From Thermoleophilia bacterium (GTDB lineage Bacteria > Actinomycetota > Thermoleophilia > Miltoncostaeales > Miltoncostaeaceae), in NCBI GenBank assembly GCA_025455865.1, contig JALOLS010000015.1:1-37233 (forward strand): DNA of 37,233 nt, given 5' to 3'. Of the stretch, positions 15,706-23,809 are shown piece by piece. The stretch's first letter is position 1; every line of letters starts with the position of its first letter. The notes below the pieces were generated by a model. It searched no databases and was not told the DNA's origin. It worked only from the letters and a program-made list of their open reading frames with translations. A program made the translations under genes and the position numbers.

Positions 15706-16492
15706 GCTCCTGAAGCTGCGCGCGCTCCGGCGCACCTACCTCGGCATCGGGGGCGCGGCGATCATCCCGGTGGTGCTGCTGATCGCGCTCGAGGTGGGCG
15801 AGGGCGGCCCGCCCGACGAGGTCCCCTTCGCCCGGTCGGTGGCCGAGGTCGGCTTCGCGATCCCGCTGTTCGCGCTGGCCTTCGCGAGCTTCTTCCTGCT
15901 GCCGCTCCTGGCCTCGCTGGTGGCCGGCGACGCGATCTCCGGGGAGATCCAGGGCGCGACGCTGAAGACGCTGCTCACCCGCTCGGTCAGCCGCAGCCAG
16001 GTGTTCGTGGCCAAGCTCGGGGCGGTGGCGGTCTACGCGCTGGTGCTCCTGGCCGCGCAGGCGGTCGTGGGGACCCTGGCCGGGGTCATCGTGCTCGGCA
16101 CCGACCCGCTGCCGACGCTCTCGGGCACCACGGCGGGACCCGGCGAGGCGCTCGTGCGCATCGCGCTGGCGTTCGCGGTGGCGTCGATCACCCTCATGGC
16201 CATCGCCAGCTTCACCGTCATGCTCTCCACCCTCACCCAGAACACCGTCGCCGCCATCGGCGGGACGGTGGTGCTCATCGTGGTGCTGCAGGTCATGAGC
16301 ACCTTCGAGTCGCTCAGCTTCCTGCGCCCGTACCTGGTCACCGAGCAGACCAACGCGTGGTTCGGGGTCATCCGCGACCCGGTGGACTGGTGGCCGATGG
16401 TCCGGGCGGCCATCGTGAACGTGTGCTGGGCGGTCCCGTGCCTGGTGCTGGCCTGGCGGGTGTTCGTGTGGCGGGACGTGCTCGGGGGATGA
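15692..16492 (+). CDS. ABC-2 type permease
   Basis: This 266-residue integral membrane protein has six predicted helices: about 18-38, 52-75, 112-138, 158-180, 184-205 and 240-262. A short cytoplasmic N-terminus starts MLRLELLKLRALRRTYLG, and the motif GEIQGATLKTLLTRSVSR lies between TM2 and TM3, both usual in ABC-2 permeases of the bacitracin/NatB kind. It forms the membrane half of the exporter with the preceding ATPase. The GTG start lies inside the ATPase gene; the stop overlaps the next gene as ATGA. Confidence 0.92.
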   Translation: MLRLELLKLRALRRTYLGIGGAAIIPVVLLIALEVGEGGPPDEVPFARSVAEVGFAIPLFALAFASFFLLPLLASLVAGDAISGEIQGATLKTLLTRSVSRSQVFVAKLGAVAVYALVLLAAQAVVGTLAGVIVLGTDPLPTLSGTTAGPGEALVRIALAFAVASITLMAIASFTVMLSTLTQNTVAAIGGTVVLIVVLQVMSTFESLSFLRPYLVTEQTNAWFGVIRDPVDWWPMVRAAIVNVCWAVPCLVLAWRVFVWRDVLGG

Positions 16493-17625
16493 GCCGCGTG
16501 GACGAGCCGCTTCGGCTGCGGATGGACCTCGACCTCCGGGCGCCCGACCAGGCGTCGGTGGGCGTCGCGCAGGCCGGCGAGCGCACCGAGCCCGCGCGCC
16601 TGCAGCAGGCCGCGATCCTCCTCGCCTGCGACCTCGGTCGGGCGGCGCTCGACGGCCTGGGGGCGGCGGACCGCGCCCGGGCCGGGGCCGCCCTGGAGGC
16701 GCTCGGCCCCGACGAGGTGGCCGGGCTCCTGCGCGGCCGGGGCATCGACGGGGTCGTGGTGTCGGACCTCCCGGCCGGCGCCCAGGTCGGCGCGCGGGGG
16801 CTCTGCGCGCGCCTGGTGCTCCACCCGGGCACCCCGCCCCTGGAGGCCCTGACCTCGGTGGACCTCATCGGCATGGACGCCGACGACGCCGCACGCCGGG
16901 CGTGGCTCGCCCGGGCCCCCCTCATGGTCCCGCGCCTGCTCACCCGCGCCGGGGTGGCCGACCCCGGGGTGCTCGCCCGGGCCCTGGTCGCCCTGCGGGC
17001 GCTGGGGCGCGCGGCGCGGACCACGCCCGAGCGGCTCGGGGACCCGCGCCTGGCCCGTCTCATCGCCGAGGAGGCCCTGGCCGGCGAGCCGGTCGCCCTG
17101 ACCCGCGAGCTCCACCGTGCCCAGGCCGCCGCGGCCACGGCCGCCGGCGCCGCCGCGGAGGGCGCGGGGCACACGGCGCCCCTGCCGCGTGCGGCCCCCG
17201 CCCCGCCCCCGCCGTCGGAGCGGGCCACCGAGCCGCTCCCGCAGGCGGCGGTCCGGCCCCCGGCCGAGCCCGCCGCCCCCGCGACCGCGCCCATGCCGGC
17301 GGCGGCCCGCGAGCCGCGCCGCGGCCTGGCCGACCACGCCCCCGCCGTGGCCGTCGCCGCCCTGGCCGCCGCCGCGCTCGCGCTCGCGCTGCTCGTCGCC
17401 GTGCTGGTCGCCCCGGGGGCGTTCGGCCTGGCCCGCGAGAGCGGGGTGGCCGAGGTGCGCACCGAGCTGGCCGACGCCCGGCGGGCGGTCGAGCGGGCGG
17501 AGCAGGCCCTGCGCTCGTCCGACTTGGACCGGGTGCAGGTGGAGCTGATCCAGCTCACCGCCCGCATCGAGCAGGTCGAGCAGGACGTGGCGCAGGTGTG
17601 CGGGGTGCTGCCGCTGGTCTGCTGA
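16489..17625 (+). CDS. Membrane-anchored coiled-coil protein of unknown function
   Basis: This encodes 378 residues and I do not recognise a family. Residues 1-215 are an Ala/Leu-rich helical cytoplasmic region with no known motif (LQQAAILLACDLGRAALDGL, VVVSDLPAGAQVGARGLCARLVLHPG). Residues about 216-280 are a Pro/Ala-rich linker. One strong transmembrane helix lies at about 284-315, followed by a coiled coil of about 50 residues (VRTELADARRAVERAEQAL, VELIQLTARIEQVEQDVAQ) and a final GVLPLVC. The layout predicts a cytoplasmic domain, a single membrane pass and an outside coiled coil. ATG 16489 overlaps the permease stop, so it is the fourth gene of the LolA-ABC operon and may be an accessory subunit. 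Confidence 0.7.
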   Translation: MSRVDEPLRLRMDLDLRAPDQASVGVAQAGERTEPARLQQAAILLACDLGRAALDGLGAADRARAGAALEALGPDEVAGLLRGRGIDGVVVSDLPAGAQVGARGLCARLVLHPGTPPLEALTSVDLIGMDADDAARRAWLARAPLMVPRLLTRAGVADPGVLARALVALRALGRAARTTPERLGDPRLARLIAEEALAGEPVALTRELHRAQAAAATAAGAAAEGAGHTAPLPRAAPAPPPPSERATEPLPQAAVRPPAEPAAPATAPMPAAAREPRRGLADHAPAVAVAALAAAALALALLVAVLVAPGAFGLARESGVAEVRTELADARRAVERAEQALRSSDLDRVQVELIQLTARIEQVEQDVAQVCGVLPLVC

Positions 17626-17643
17626 GGGGCTTGCGCGAGCGGT

Positions 17644-17649
17644 TACCCT
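17644..17649 (+). promoter_or_regulatory. -10 element TACCCT before the AcuC operon
   Basis: TACCCT lies 30 bases before the GTG at 17680. A purine-rich ribosome binding site (GGGGAGGGGAGAGG) fills the space between them, so this would be a leadered transcript. Confidence 0.35.
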
Positions 17650-17679
17650 GCGATCTCCGGCACGGGGAGGGGAGAGGTC

Positions 17680-18048
17680 GTGGAGCACACCGACGTGGTG
17701 CGGATCGTCCCGGTGGACCCGGCGACGGGGCGGGACCTTGATGAGGGCTTCTACGCGGTGCTGGCCACCGGCCCGGACGGGGTCCGGCTGCGCCATGCGG
17801 CACCCACGCTCGACCGCCTGCGCCGGGTGGCCGCCGAGGGAGGCGAGCCGCCGGCGGTCCTGCCCGCCCGCCCCGACCCCGCCGCCGAGCTCATGCGGGA
17901 CCTGGCCGGGGCCATGCAGGCGGGCTGGAGCCGGGCCCAGGGCCCGGGGGCGAGCGGCCCCGACGTGATCGGCGAGGCGCTGCGCGCCTTCCTGCAGAGC
18001 CCGTCCATGCGCCGGATCGTGGGCGACGACGTCGACGAGGCCCCGTGA
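17680..18048 (+). CDS. Small conserved-looking protein upstream of acuC
   Basis: This 122-residue soluble protein starts at GTG 17680 behind a strong purine-rich ribosome binding site. I do not recognise a domain. The first 60 residues look like a small beta domain (DVVRIVPVDPATGRDLDEGF, YAVLATGPDGVRLRHAAP), followed by two helices (ELMRDLAGAMQAGWSRA, DVIGEALRAFLQSPSMRRIV). Its stop overlaps the acuC start as GTGA, so it is made with the deacetylase and may be a partner or regulator of it. Confidence 0.65.
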   Translation: MEHTDVVRIVPVDPATGRDLDEGFYAVLATGPDGVRLRHAAPTLDRLRRVAAEGGEPPAVLPARPDPAAELMRDLAGAMQAGWSRAQGPGASGPDVIGEALRAFLQSPSMRRIVGDDVDEAP

Positions 18049-19199
18049 CCCGTACCGGGTTCGTCGATCGCAGCGGTCTCGAGGCGTACGACCTCGGCGA
18101 CGACCACCCCCTCTCCCCGGCCAACCGTGAGCTGGCCGCCGAGCTCATCCGCGCCTACGGCCTGCTCGACCTGCCCGACGTCGAGGTGCTGCACGCACGC
18201 GTGGCCTCCGACCAGGAGATCGCCCGCGTCCACGCCGAGGCGTACGTGCGCGCGGTGCGCCGCTACGGCGAGGAGCCGGAGCTCGCCGCCACCTGGGAGG
18301 CGGCCAACTGGGGGTTGTCCAAGGGCGGCGACACCCCCGCCTTCCGGGGCATGCACGACGCCGCCGCGGCGGTCTGCGGCGCGTCGCTCACCGCGGCGAT
18401 GGCCGTGTGGAACGGCGACGTCACCCAGGTCTTCTCGGTCGCCGGGGGCCTCCACCACGCCTTCGCCAACCGCGCGGGCGGCTTCTGCGTCTACAACGAC
18501 GCGGCGGTGGCCATCGCGGCGCTGCTCGATGCCGGCGCCGAGCGGGTGGCCTACGTGGACGTGGACGTCCACCACGGGGACGGCACGCAGTTCATCTTCT
18601 ATGAGGACCCGCGGGTGCTCACCTGCTCGGTGCACGAGAGCGGGCGCTACCTGTTCCCGGGCACCGGCGGCATCGCCGAGCGGGGCGCCGGGGCGGGCAT
18701 GGGCAGCGCGCTGAACGTGCCGCTGCCCGCCCACTCGGGCACCACGCCCTACCTGCGGGCGATCGAGGACGTCATCGCCCCCGCCGTGCGCCGCTTCCGG
18801 CCCGACGTGGTGGTGACCCAGAACGGCGTCGACCCGCACCATCAGGATCCCCTGGCCCACCTGCAGGTCACCATGGACGCGTTCCCGCGCCTGTACCGCA
18901 CGCTGCACGACCTGGCCCGCGACGCCGCGGCCGGGCGCTGGGTGGCCCTCGGCGGCGGCGGCTACAACGTCGACGTGCTCCCGCGGGCGTGGACGATGCT
19001 GTTCGCCGAGATGGTCGGGACGACGCTGGAGGACGACGTGCCCGAGGAGTGGCTGGTGATCGCCGAGGCGCGGACCGGACGGCCCCTCACCTCCCGGTTG
19101 TCCGCCGACCCGGAGCCCGAGGTCCCGGTCGAGGAGCGCATGCGCGCCGACGCCGAGGCCCACCAGGTCATCGACCAGGCGCGCGCGCTGGTCGCGTGA
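18045..19199 (+). CDS. acuC: AcuC-type histone deacetylase-family protein
   Basis: This 384-residue protein belongs to the arginase/deacetylase fold. The active site is complete: the His pair in AGGLHHAF, the zinc ligands in YVDVDVHHGDGTQ, the third zinc Asp in TQNGVDPHHQDPLAHL, and GGGGYN before the catalytic Tyr. AcuC removes acetyl groups from lysines, notably on acetyl-CoA synthetase, and so reactivates acetate use; a role in acetate or acyl-CoA metabolism is the default reading. GTG 18045 overlaps the upstream small gene and the stop overlaps the HD-domain gene (both GTGA). A C-terminal tail of about 50 residues (PEVPVEERMRADAEAHQVID) is not part of the core fold. Confidence 0.92.
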   Translation: MTRTGFVDRSGLEAYDLGDDHPLSPANRELAAELIRAYGLLDLPDVEVLHARVASDQEIARVHAEAYVRAVRRYGEEPELAATWEAANWGLSKGGDTPAFRGMHDAAAAVCGASLTAAMAVWNGDVTQVFSVAGGLHHAFANRAGGFCVYNDAAVAIAALLDAGAERVAYVDVDVHHGDGTQFIFYEDPRVLTCSVHESGRYLFPGTGGIAERGAGAGMGSALNVPLPAHSGTTPYLRAIEDVIAPAVRRFRPDVVVTQNGVDPHHQDPLAHLQVTMDAFPRLYRTLHDLARDAAAGRWVALGGGGYNVDVLPRAWTMLFAEMVGTTLEDDVPEEWLVIAEARTGRPLTSRLSADPEPEVPVEERMRADAEAHQVIDQARALVA

Positions 19200-19786
19200 G
19201 CCCGGGCGGGAGCACCGAGCGGTGGCGGCGGGCCGGGGAGCCCGTCGCGGCCCATGACCTGGCGCACGCGCTGCTCGGGCCGCGCCGCTACGCCCACACC
19301 CGGGGCGTCGCCCAGCAGGCCGCGCGCCTCGCGCGCCTGACCCGGCTCGACCGGGCCGGGCGGGCCCGCCTGCTCGCCGCCGCCTGGCTGCACGACGTGG
19401 GCTACGGCCTGGGTGGGGGCTTCCACCCCCTGCTCGGCGCGCGGGCCCTGCGGCGGGCCGGCCACGAGGACCTCGCCCGCATCGTGGCTCACCACTCCGG
19501 CGCGGCGGTGCGGGCGGCCCTGCTCGGGATGCCCCCGCTCGCGGCCGAGTTCCCCACGCCCCAGGGGCCCGACCGCCGGCTGCTCGGCCTGCTCGACGTG
19601 GCCGACCTGACCACCGGGCCCGAGGGCGATCGCATGACCCCGGCGGCGCGGCTGCGCGACCTGGCGTCCCGGCGGGGGGCCGGCGACCCCCGGGTGCGCG
19701 TGCTGGTGGCCGCCGTCGCCGCCCTGGCCGAGGATCCGCCCACCCGGGAGCTCGTGGAGCGGATCTCGCCCGGCGTGGCGGTCTGA
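19196..19786 (+). CDS. HD-domain phosphohydrolase-like protein
   Basis: This 196-residue protein is translationally coupled to acuC (GTGA overlap). The HD signature is present: His in RRYAHTRGVAQQA, the His-Asp pair in AAWLHDVGYG, a later HHSG, and Asp in LLDVADLTTG. These residues bind two metals in HD hydrolases acting on nucleotides, cyclic dinucleotides or (p)ppGpp. No GYP extension or synthetase domain is seen, so the substrate is open. Similar short HD proteins are often annotated only as HD domain-containing. Confidence 0.85.
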   Translation: MSPGGSTERWRRAGEPVAAHDLAHALLGPRRYAHTRGVAQQAARLARLTRLDRAGRARLLAAAWLHDVGYGLGGGFHPLLGARALRRAGHEDLARIVAHHSGAAVRAALLGMPPLAAEFPTPQGPDRRLLGLLDVADLTTGPEGDRMTPAARLRDLASRRGAGDPRVRVLVAAVAALAEDPPTRELVERISPGVAV

Positions 19787-19951
19787 CCCGGCCGGGCTTC
19801 CGGTCCGGGACGTGGGCAATTCGTCCCTTGAAGGCACGGGAAACGCCGTTCCGAGTGGCATTTCCCCCGCCGCTGGCGGATGATTCATACGGTCCTTCGG
19901 CACCGCACCGTCCGCGGAGCCGACCCCCCCGAACCATTGGAGCGATCGAGC
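19787..19951 (+). promoter_or_regulatory. AT-richer promoter region before the recombinase-like gene
   Basis: This 165-base gap holds the most AT-rich patch nearby (GGGCAATTCGTCCCTTGAAG, GATGATTCATACGGTCC). GGGACG and CGTCCC form a 6-bp inverted repeat around 19816-19836. TACGGT near 19888 could be a -10 element with a leader of about 60 bases. Exact promoter elements are not certain. Confidence 0.3.
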
Positions 19952-20554
19952 ATGGCGCGAGGTGCGACCGAGCAGTCCGTCGGATCCGGCGAGCTCCTCA
20001 CCCCCGACCAGGCGCGTGAGCTCATCCGCGCCGCCTCGGGGCGGGCTCCCACCGGCATCCGCAACCGTGCGCTGATCACCGTCCTGTACCGGGCCGGGCT
20101 GCGGCCGAACGAGGCCCTCTCGCTGACCCCGGGCGACGTCGACCTCGAGGCCGGCACGATCACCGTGGCCGGGACCGGGACCCGCGCCGGGCGCCTGGCC
20201 GCGATCGACCCGGGCGCCGGCCAGGTGGTCGGCCGCTGGATGGAGCGCCGGACCCGGCTGGACCTGGCCGAGGCCGAGCACCTGTTCTGCACCCTGCGCG
20301 GCCAGCCGCTGCACGCCTCCTACCTGCGCGAGCTGCTCCCGCGGCTGGCCCAGCGGGCGGGCGTCGAGCAGCGGGTGCATGCGATGGGGCTGCGGTACCA
20401 GTGCGCGGCCGAGCTCGCCTCCGAGGGCGTGCCGACCGAGGTCATCGAGGCCCAGCTCGGGGTGGTCCCCCCCGGGCCGGCCCGCCGCTACATGCCGCAG
20501 GTGACCCCGCAGGACCTCGTTGCGCACATCCGGGCCCGGGAGTGGAGCCTGTAG
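19952..20554 (+). CDS. Degenerate tyrosine recombinase-family protein
   Basis: This 200-residue protein consists only of the catalytic domain of a tyrosine recombinase; the N-terminal SAM-like arm-binding domain is missing. ATG 19952 has GGAGC 8 bases before it. The fold is clear: LTPDQARELIRAA, IRNRALITVLYRAGLRPNEALSLTPGD, CAAELASEGVPTEVIEAQLG, and a final RRYMPQ. Active-site residues are only partly kept. R51 (RI), R148 (RII) and Y180 (nucleophile) are present, but the His of the HxxR box is M145, the His of the LGH box is V171, and the protein contains no lysine at all. It is therefore probably not a competent integrase. It may be a repurposed DNA-binding protein. No att-like repeats or other mobile genes flank it. 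Confidence 0.8.
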   Translation: MARGATEQSVGSGELLTPDQARELIRAASGRAPTGIRNRALITVLYRAGLRPNEALSLTPGDVDLEAGTITVAGTGTRAGRLAAIDPGAGQVVGRWMERRTRLDLAEAEHLFCTLRGQPLHASYLRELLPRLAQRAGVEQRVHAMGLRYQCAAELASEGVPTEVIEAQLGVVPPGPARRYMPQVTPQDLVAHIRAREWSL

Positions 20555-20563
20555 CACGCCGGC

Positions 20564-20588
20564 CCCCCGGGGGCGCCGCCCCCGGGGG
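20564..20588 (+). terminator. 11-bp hairpin terminator
   Basis: CCCCCGGGGGC, loop GCC and GCCCCCGGGGG form a perfect stem starting 10 bases after the recombinase-like gene's stop, followed by TCTG. Confidence 0.7.
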
Positions 20589-20631
20589 TCTGCCGGCCAC
20601 CCGGTCCCGCCATCCGGACCGGGAGCGGCGA

Positions 20632-20637
20632 TAGCGT
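20632..20637 (+). promoter_or_regulatory. -10 element TAGCGT, likely leaderless
   Basis: TAGCGT is followed by eight bases and the ATG at 20646 (or five bases to GTG 20643). There is no clear ribosome binding site. Confidence 0.45.
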
Positions 20638-20645
20638 CAGGGGTG

Positions 20646-21680
20646 ATGGACCGAGCCCTCCGCGCCGCCCTGCCGGGCGTCCTCGCCCTCGCCGCCCTGG
20701 TCCCGGCGGCGGAGGCCGCGACGCCGCTCGAGCCGGGCGCCGGCGTGGTGGCGACCCGCGTCGCGGTCGACCCCCAGGGGGGCGCCGCGGTGCTCTACCC
20801 GCTGCGCGCCGGGGTGCGGGTGCAGCGGGACCAGGGCGGCGCGCCGGAGGCCGCGCCGGTCCGGCGCGGCGCGATCGTCGAGGGCTTCGCGGCCGGCCCC
20901 GAGGGCACCCTCGCGGTGCTCCACCGCACCGGCGTCCGCTGCTCGGGGCCGCTGCTGGTCCTGCGCCGGCGGGACGGCACCTGGGCCGGGGAGCCGGTCC
21001 CGGGTCCGGCGGTGAGCGGCGCGGCGCTCACCGCCACCCCCGAGGGCGGCCTCGGGGTGGTCACCGTGGACTGCGCGGGCCGGCTCGCCGTGGCCCTGCG
21101 CGGGCCCACCGGGGGCTGGCTGCGCGAGGAGACCGGGCTGCGGGTGCGCCCCGGCGCGCCGGTCGCCCTCGCGGTGGGCGCCGCCGGCGCGGCGGTCGCC
21201 GGGGCGAGCGGGAGCCCCGCCGCCGTCGCGGTACGGGCCGCTCCCGGGGTCTGGCAGCGCCTGCCGCTGCCGGGCGGCGGCCTCAGACAGGGGGAGGTCG
21301 TCTCGGCGCTCGCCGTGGGCCTCGACCCCGCCGGCCTCCCGGTCGCCCTGGTCGCCCGGGGCCCGCGGCGGGCGGCCGACCCGGCCGCCGACGTCCTCGG
21401 GGCCACCGAGCGCCTCGCGCGGCGGTATGAGTCCGGGGCCTGGCTGCCGCTCGCCGGCGCGGGCCCGCCGGTCGCGCTCGCCTCCGCCGGGCAGGCCATC
21501 GGCCTGGTCCAGGCGTCCGGGACGGTGGACGTCATCGCGCCGGCCGGCACCGCCCGCGTGCGGGTGGGCCGCGGCCTGCCGTCCATCGGGCCGGACGGGA
21601 CCCTGGCGTGGGTCACCCGCTCCCGGCGGCCGGCGCTCGCGGTGGTCCGGGGGCCGGTCGCCCCCGCGCCCGGGCCCTGA
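20646..21680 (+). CDS. Secreted propeller-like protein of unknown function
   Basis: This encodes 344 residues with a signal peptide (residues 1-24, ending AEA). The mature protein is built from repeating short strands of about 40-45 residues, each with a G-x-hydrophobic pattern (VATRVAVDPQGGAAVLYPL, IVEGFAAGPEGTLAVLHRTG, SGAALTATPEGGLGVVTVD, VVSALAVGLDPAGLPVALVA), as in beta-propellers. No catalytic motif is visible. Secreted propeller-like proteins of this kind occur in soil actinobacteria without assigned roles. A start at GTG 20643 would add one residue. The gene is convergent with transketolase. Confidence 0.65.
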   Translation: MDRALRAALPGVLALAALVPAAEAATPLEPGAGVVATRVAVDPQGGAAVLYPLRAGVRVQRDQGGAPEAAPVRRGAIVEGFAAGPEGTLAVLHRTGVRCSGPLLVLRRRDGTWAGEPVPGPAVSGAALTATPEGGLGVVTVDCAGRLAVALRGPTGGWLREETGLRVRPGAPVALAVGAAGAAVAGASGSPAAVAVRAAPGVWQRLPLPGGGLRQGEVVSALAVGLDPAGLPVALVARGPRRAADPAADVLGATERLARRYESGAWLPLAGAGPPVALASAGQAIGLVQASGTVDVIAPAGTARVRVGRGLPSIGPDGTLAWVTRSRRPALAVVRGPVAPAPGP

Positions 21681-21687
21681 CCCGGGC
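21668..21687. terminator. Hairpin between convergent propeller and tkt genes
   Basis: GCCCGGG, six bases (which include the stop codon at 21678-21680) and CCCGGGC form a 7-bp stem in the 13-base gap between the two stop codons. Confidence 0.45.
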
Positions 21688-21693
21688 GACGGC

Positions 21694-23679
21694 TCATGCC
21701 CTCCCGAGCACCCGCCGGGCGGCGTCGGCCACGGCCTCGGGGGTGATCCCGAGGCGGCGCATGACCTCGGGGCCCGGGGCCGACGCGCCGAAGCGGTCGA
21801 TGGCCACGATCTCGCCGGCCGTCCCGGTCCAGCGGTCCCAGCCGAAGGGGGAGAGGGCCTCCACCGCCACCCGGGCGGTGATGCCGGGGGGCAGCACCGT
21901 GTCGCGGTAGGCGCGGTCCTGGCGCGCGAAGAGCTCCCACGAGGGCATGCTGACCACCCGTGCCGCCACCCCCTCGGCGGCGAGGGCCTCACGGGCGGCG
22001 AGGGCCACCTGCAGCTCCGACCCGGTCGCCATGAGGATGCAGTCGTCGCCCGGCTCGAGCACGTAGGCGCCGCGGGCCACGTCGGCCGGCCCGTCGATGG
22101 CCGGCAGGCCCTGGCGGGTGAGCACCAGGAGCGTCGGGCCGTCGGTGCGCTCCACCGCCACCCGCCAGGCCGCCGCCGTCTCGTTGGGGTCACCGGGGCG
22201 GATGACCACCATGCCGGGGATGGCCCTCAGGCTCGCGACCTGCTCGACGGGCTGGTGGGTGGGGCCGTCCTCGCCCAGGCCGACCGAGTCGTGGGTGAAG
22301 ACGTGGATCACCCCGAGGTGCATCATCGACGCCATGCGGATCGGGTTGCGCATGTAGTCGGAGAACGTGAGGAACGTCGACCCGAAGGGCCGCAGCCCGC
22401 CGTGGGCGGCCATGCCGTTGACGATCGCGCCCATCGCGTGCTCGCGCACCCCGAAGTGCAGGTTGCGCCCGGCGAACGACCCCGGGGTGACGTCGCCGCC
22501 GCCGGTGATGGTGGTGTTGGTGGAGCTCGCGAGGTCGGCCGCGCCGCCCACCAGCTCCGGCACCCGGGCGGCGATGGCGTTCAGCGCGGCGCCGGAGGCG
22601 ACCCGGGTGGCGAGCTTCTCCCCCGCGGGCCAGCGGGGGAGGTCGTCGAACGCGCCGGCGGGAAGCCGGCCCGCCAGGGTCCGGACCATCTCGGCCGCGA
22701 GGTCCGGATGGTCGTCGGCGTAGGCGGCCATCCGCTCGTCCCAGGCCGCCACCAGCGCCCGGCCCCGCCCGCGGAGCTCCTCCCGCCAGGCCGCGACCTC
22801 GTCCGGGATGCGGAACTGCGCGTCCTCGGGCCAGCCGTAGGCGCGCTTGGTGAGCCGGACCTCCTCCTCGCCGAGCGGCGATCCGTGCGCCTTGGAGGAG
22901 TCCTGCTTGTTCGGCGACCCGAAGCCGATGTGGGTGCGGCAGGCGACGAGCGTCGGCCGCCCGTCGGGCTCGGCCGCGGCGGCGAGCACCCGGTCGATCT
23001 CGGCCAGGTCGTTGCCGTCGTCGATCCGCATGACCCGCCAGCCGTAGGCGGCGAAGCGCGCGGGCACGTCCTCGCGGAACGAGAGCGCCGTGGGCCCGTC
23101 CAGGCTCACGTGGTTGTCGTCGTACACGGCGATGAGGCGCTCCAGGCCGAGGAAGCCGGCCAGCGACGCCGCCTCGTGGCTGATGCCCTCCATGAGGTCG
23201 CCGTCCGAGCAGATCGTCCACGTGCGGTGGTCGACCACCTCGTGGCCGGGGCGGTTGTAGCGCTCGGCCAGCATCCGCTCGGCCAGGGCCAGCCCGACGG
23301 CGTTCGCGAACCCCTGCCCGAGCGGCCCGGTGGTCACCTCGACCCCGGGCGTCTCACCGCGCTCCGGGTGGCCCGGGGTGGCGCTCCCCCACTGCCGGAA
23401 GCGCTCCAGCTCGGCGAGCGGCAGGTCGTAGCCGGTCACGTGGAGCATCGCGTAGAGCAGCATCGACGCGTGCCCGGCCGAGAGCACGAAGCGGTCCCGG
23501 TCGGGCCAGGCGGGGTCGGCCGGCGCGTGGCGCATGGGGCCGGTCCACAGCCGCCAGGCCAGCGGCGCGAGGCCCATCGGAGCGCCCGGGTGGCCCGAGT
23601 TCGCCTTCTGCACGGCGTCGATCGCCAGCGTGCGGACGGTGGTGATGCACAGCTCGGGGGACGCGAGGGCCGCGGGCAC
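21694..23679 (-). CDS. tkt: Transketolase
   Basis: This 661-residue cytoplasmic enzyme moves two-carbon units between sugar phosphates in the pentose phosphate pathway, using thiamine diphosphate. Key blocks are in order: [17 protein letters not shown] near the start, [17 protein letters not shown], the thiamine diphosphate motif [15 protein letters not shown] with the following DDNHVSLDG, then the pyrimidine-binding domain ([34 protein letters not shown]) and a C-terminal domain ([20 protein letters not shown]). Length matches the family. The start is GTG 23679 with an AAAGG-like site; a TAGACT -10 element lies at 23722-23717. No other pentose phosphate gene is adjacent. Confidence 0.97.
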   Translation of the reverse strand: MPAALASPELCITTVRTLAIDAVQKANSGHPGAPMGLAPLAWRLWTGPMRHAPADPAWPDRDRFVLSAGHASMLLYAMLHVTGYDLPLAELERFRQWGSATPGHPERGETPGVEVTTGPLGQGFANAVGLALAERMLAERYNRPGHEVVDHRTWTICSDGDLMEGISHEAASLAGFLGLERLIAVYDDNHVSLDGPTALSFREDVPARFAAYGWRVMRIDDGNDLAEIDRVLAAAAEPDGRPTLVACRTHIGFGSPNKQDSSKAHGSPLGEEEVRLTKRAYGWPEDAQFRIPDEVAAWREELRGRGRALVAAWDERMAAYADDHPDLAAEMVRTLAGRLPAGAFDDLPRWPAGEKLATRVASGAALNAIAARVPELVGGAADLASSTNTTITGGGDVTPGSFAGRNLHFGVREHAMGAIVNGMAAHGGLRPFGSTFLTFSDYMRNPIRMASMMHLGVIHVFTHDSVGLGEDGPTHQPVEQVASLRAIPGMVVIRPGDPNETAAAWRVAVERTDGPTLLVLTRQGLPAIDGPADVARGAYVLEPGDDCILMATGSELQVALAAREALAAEGVAARVVSMPSWELFARQDRAYRDTVLPPGITARVAVEALSPFGWDRWTGTAGEIVAIDRFGASAPGPEVMRRLGITPEAVADAARRVLGRA

Positions 23680-23716
23680 GTCGGGGGCCTTTCGGGCGGG
23701 GGCGGGACCGCGGGGC

Positions 23717-23722
23717 AGTCTA
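23717..23722 (-). promoter_or_regulatory. -10 element TAGACT of tkt
   Basis: TAGACT on the minus strand would give a leader of about 30 bases before the GTG at 23679. The rest of the tkt-guaB gap holds a direct repeat of CGGCCGCGCCCT (23757-23768 and 23799-23810) of unknown meaning. Confidence 0.4.
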
Positions 23723-23809
23723 GTGCCGGCCCTGCCGCACCGGCGCCCGGATGACCCGGCCGCGCCCTGAGAGACGGGACACGGCCTCCCGACCGACTCG
23801 GCCGCGCCC

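Noticed and set aside
19787-20645. Possible genomic island or integrated element around the recombinase-like gene
   Set aside because: No flanking direct repeats, tRNA gene, composition change or other mobile genes are seen; neighbours are housekeeping-type genes.
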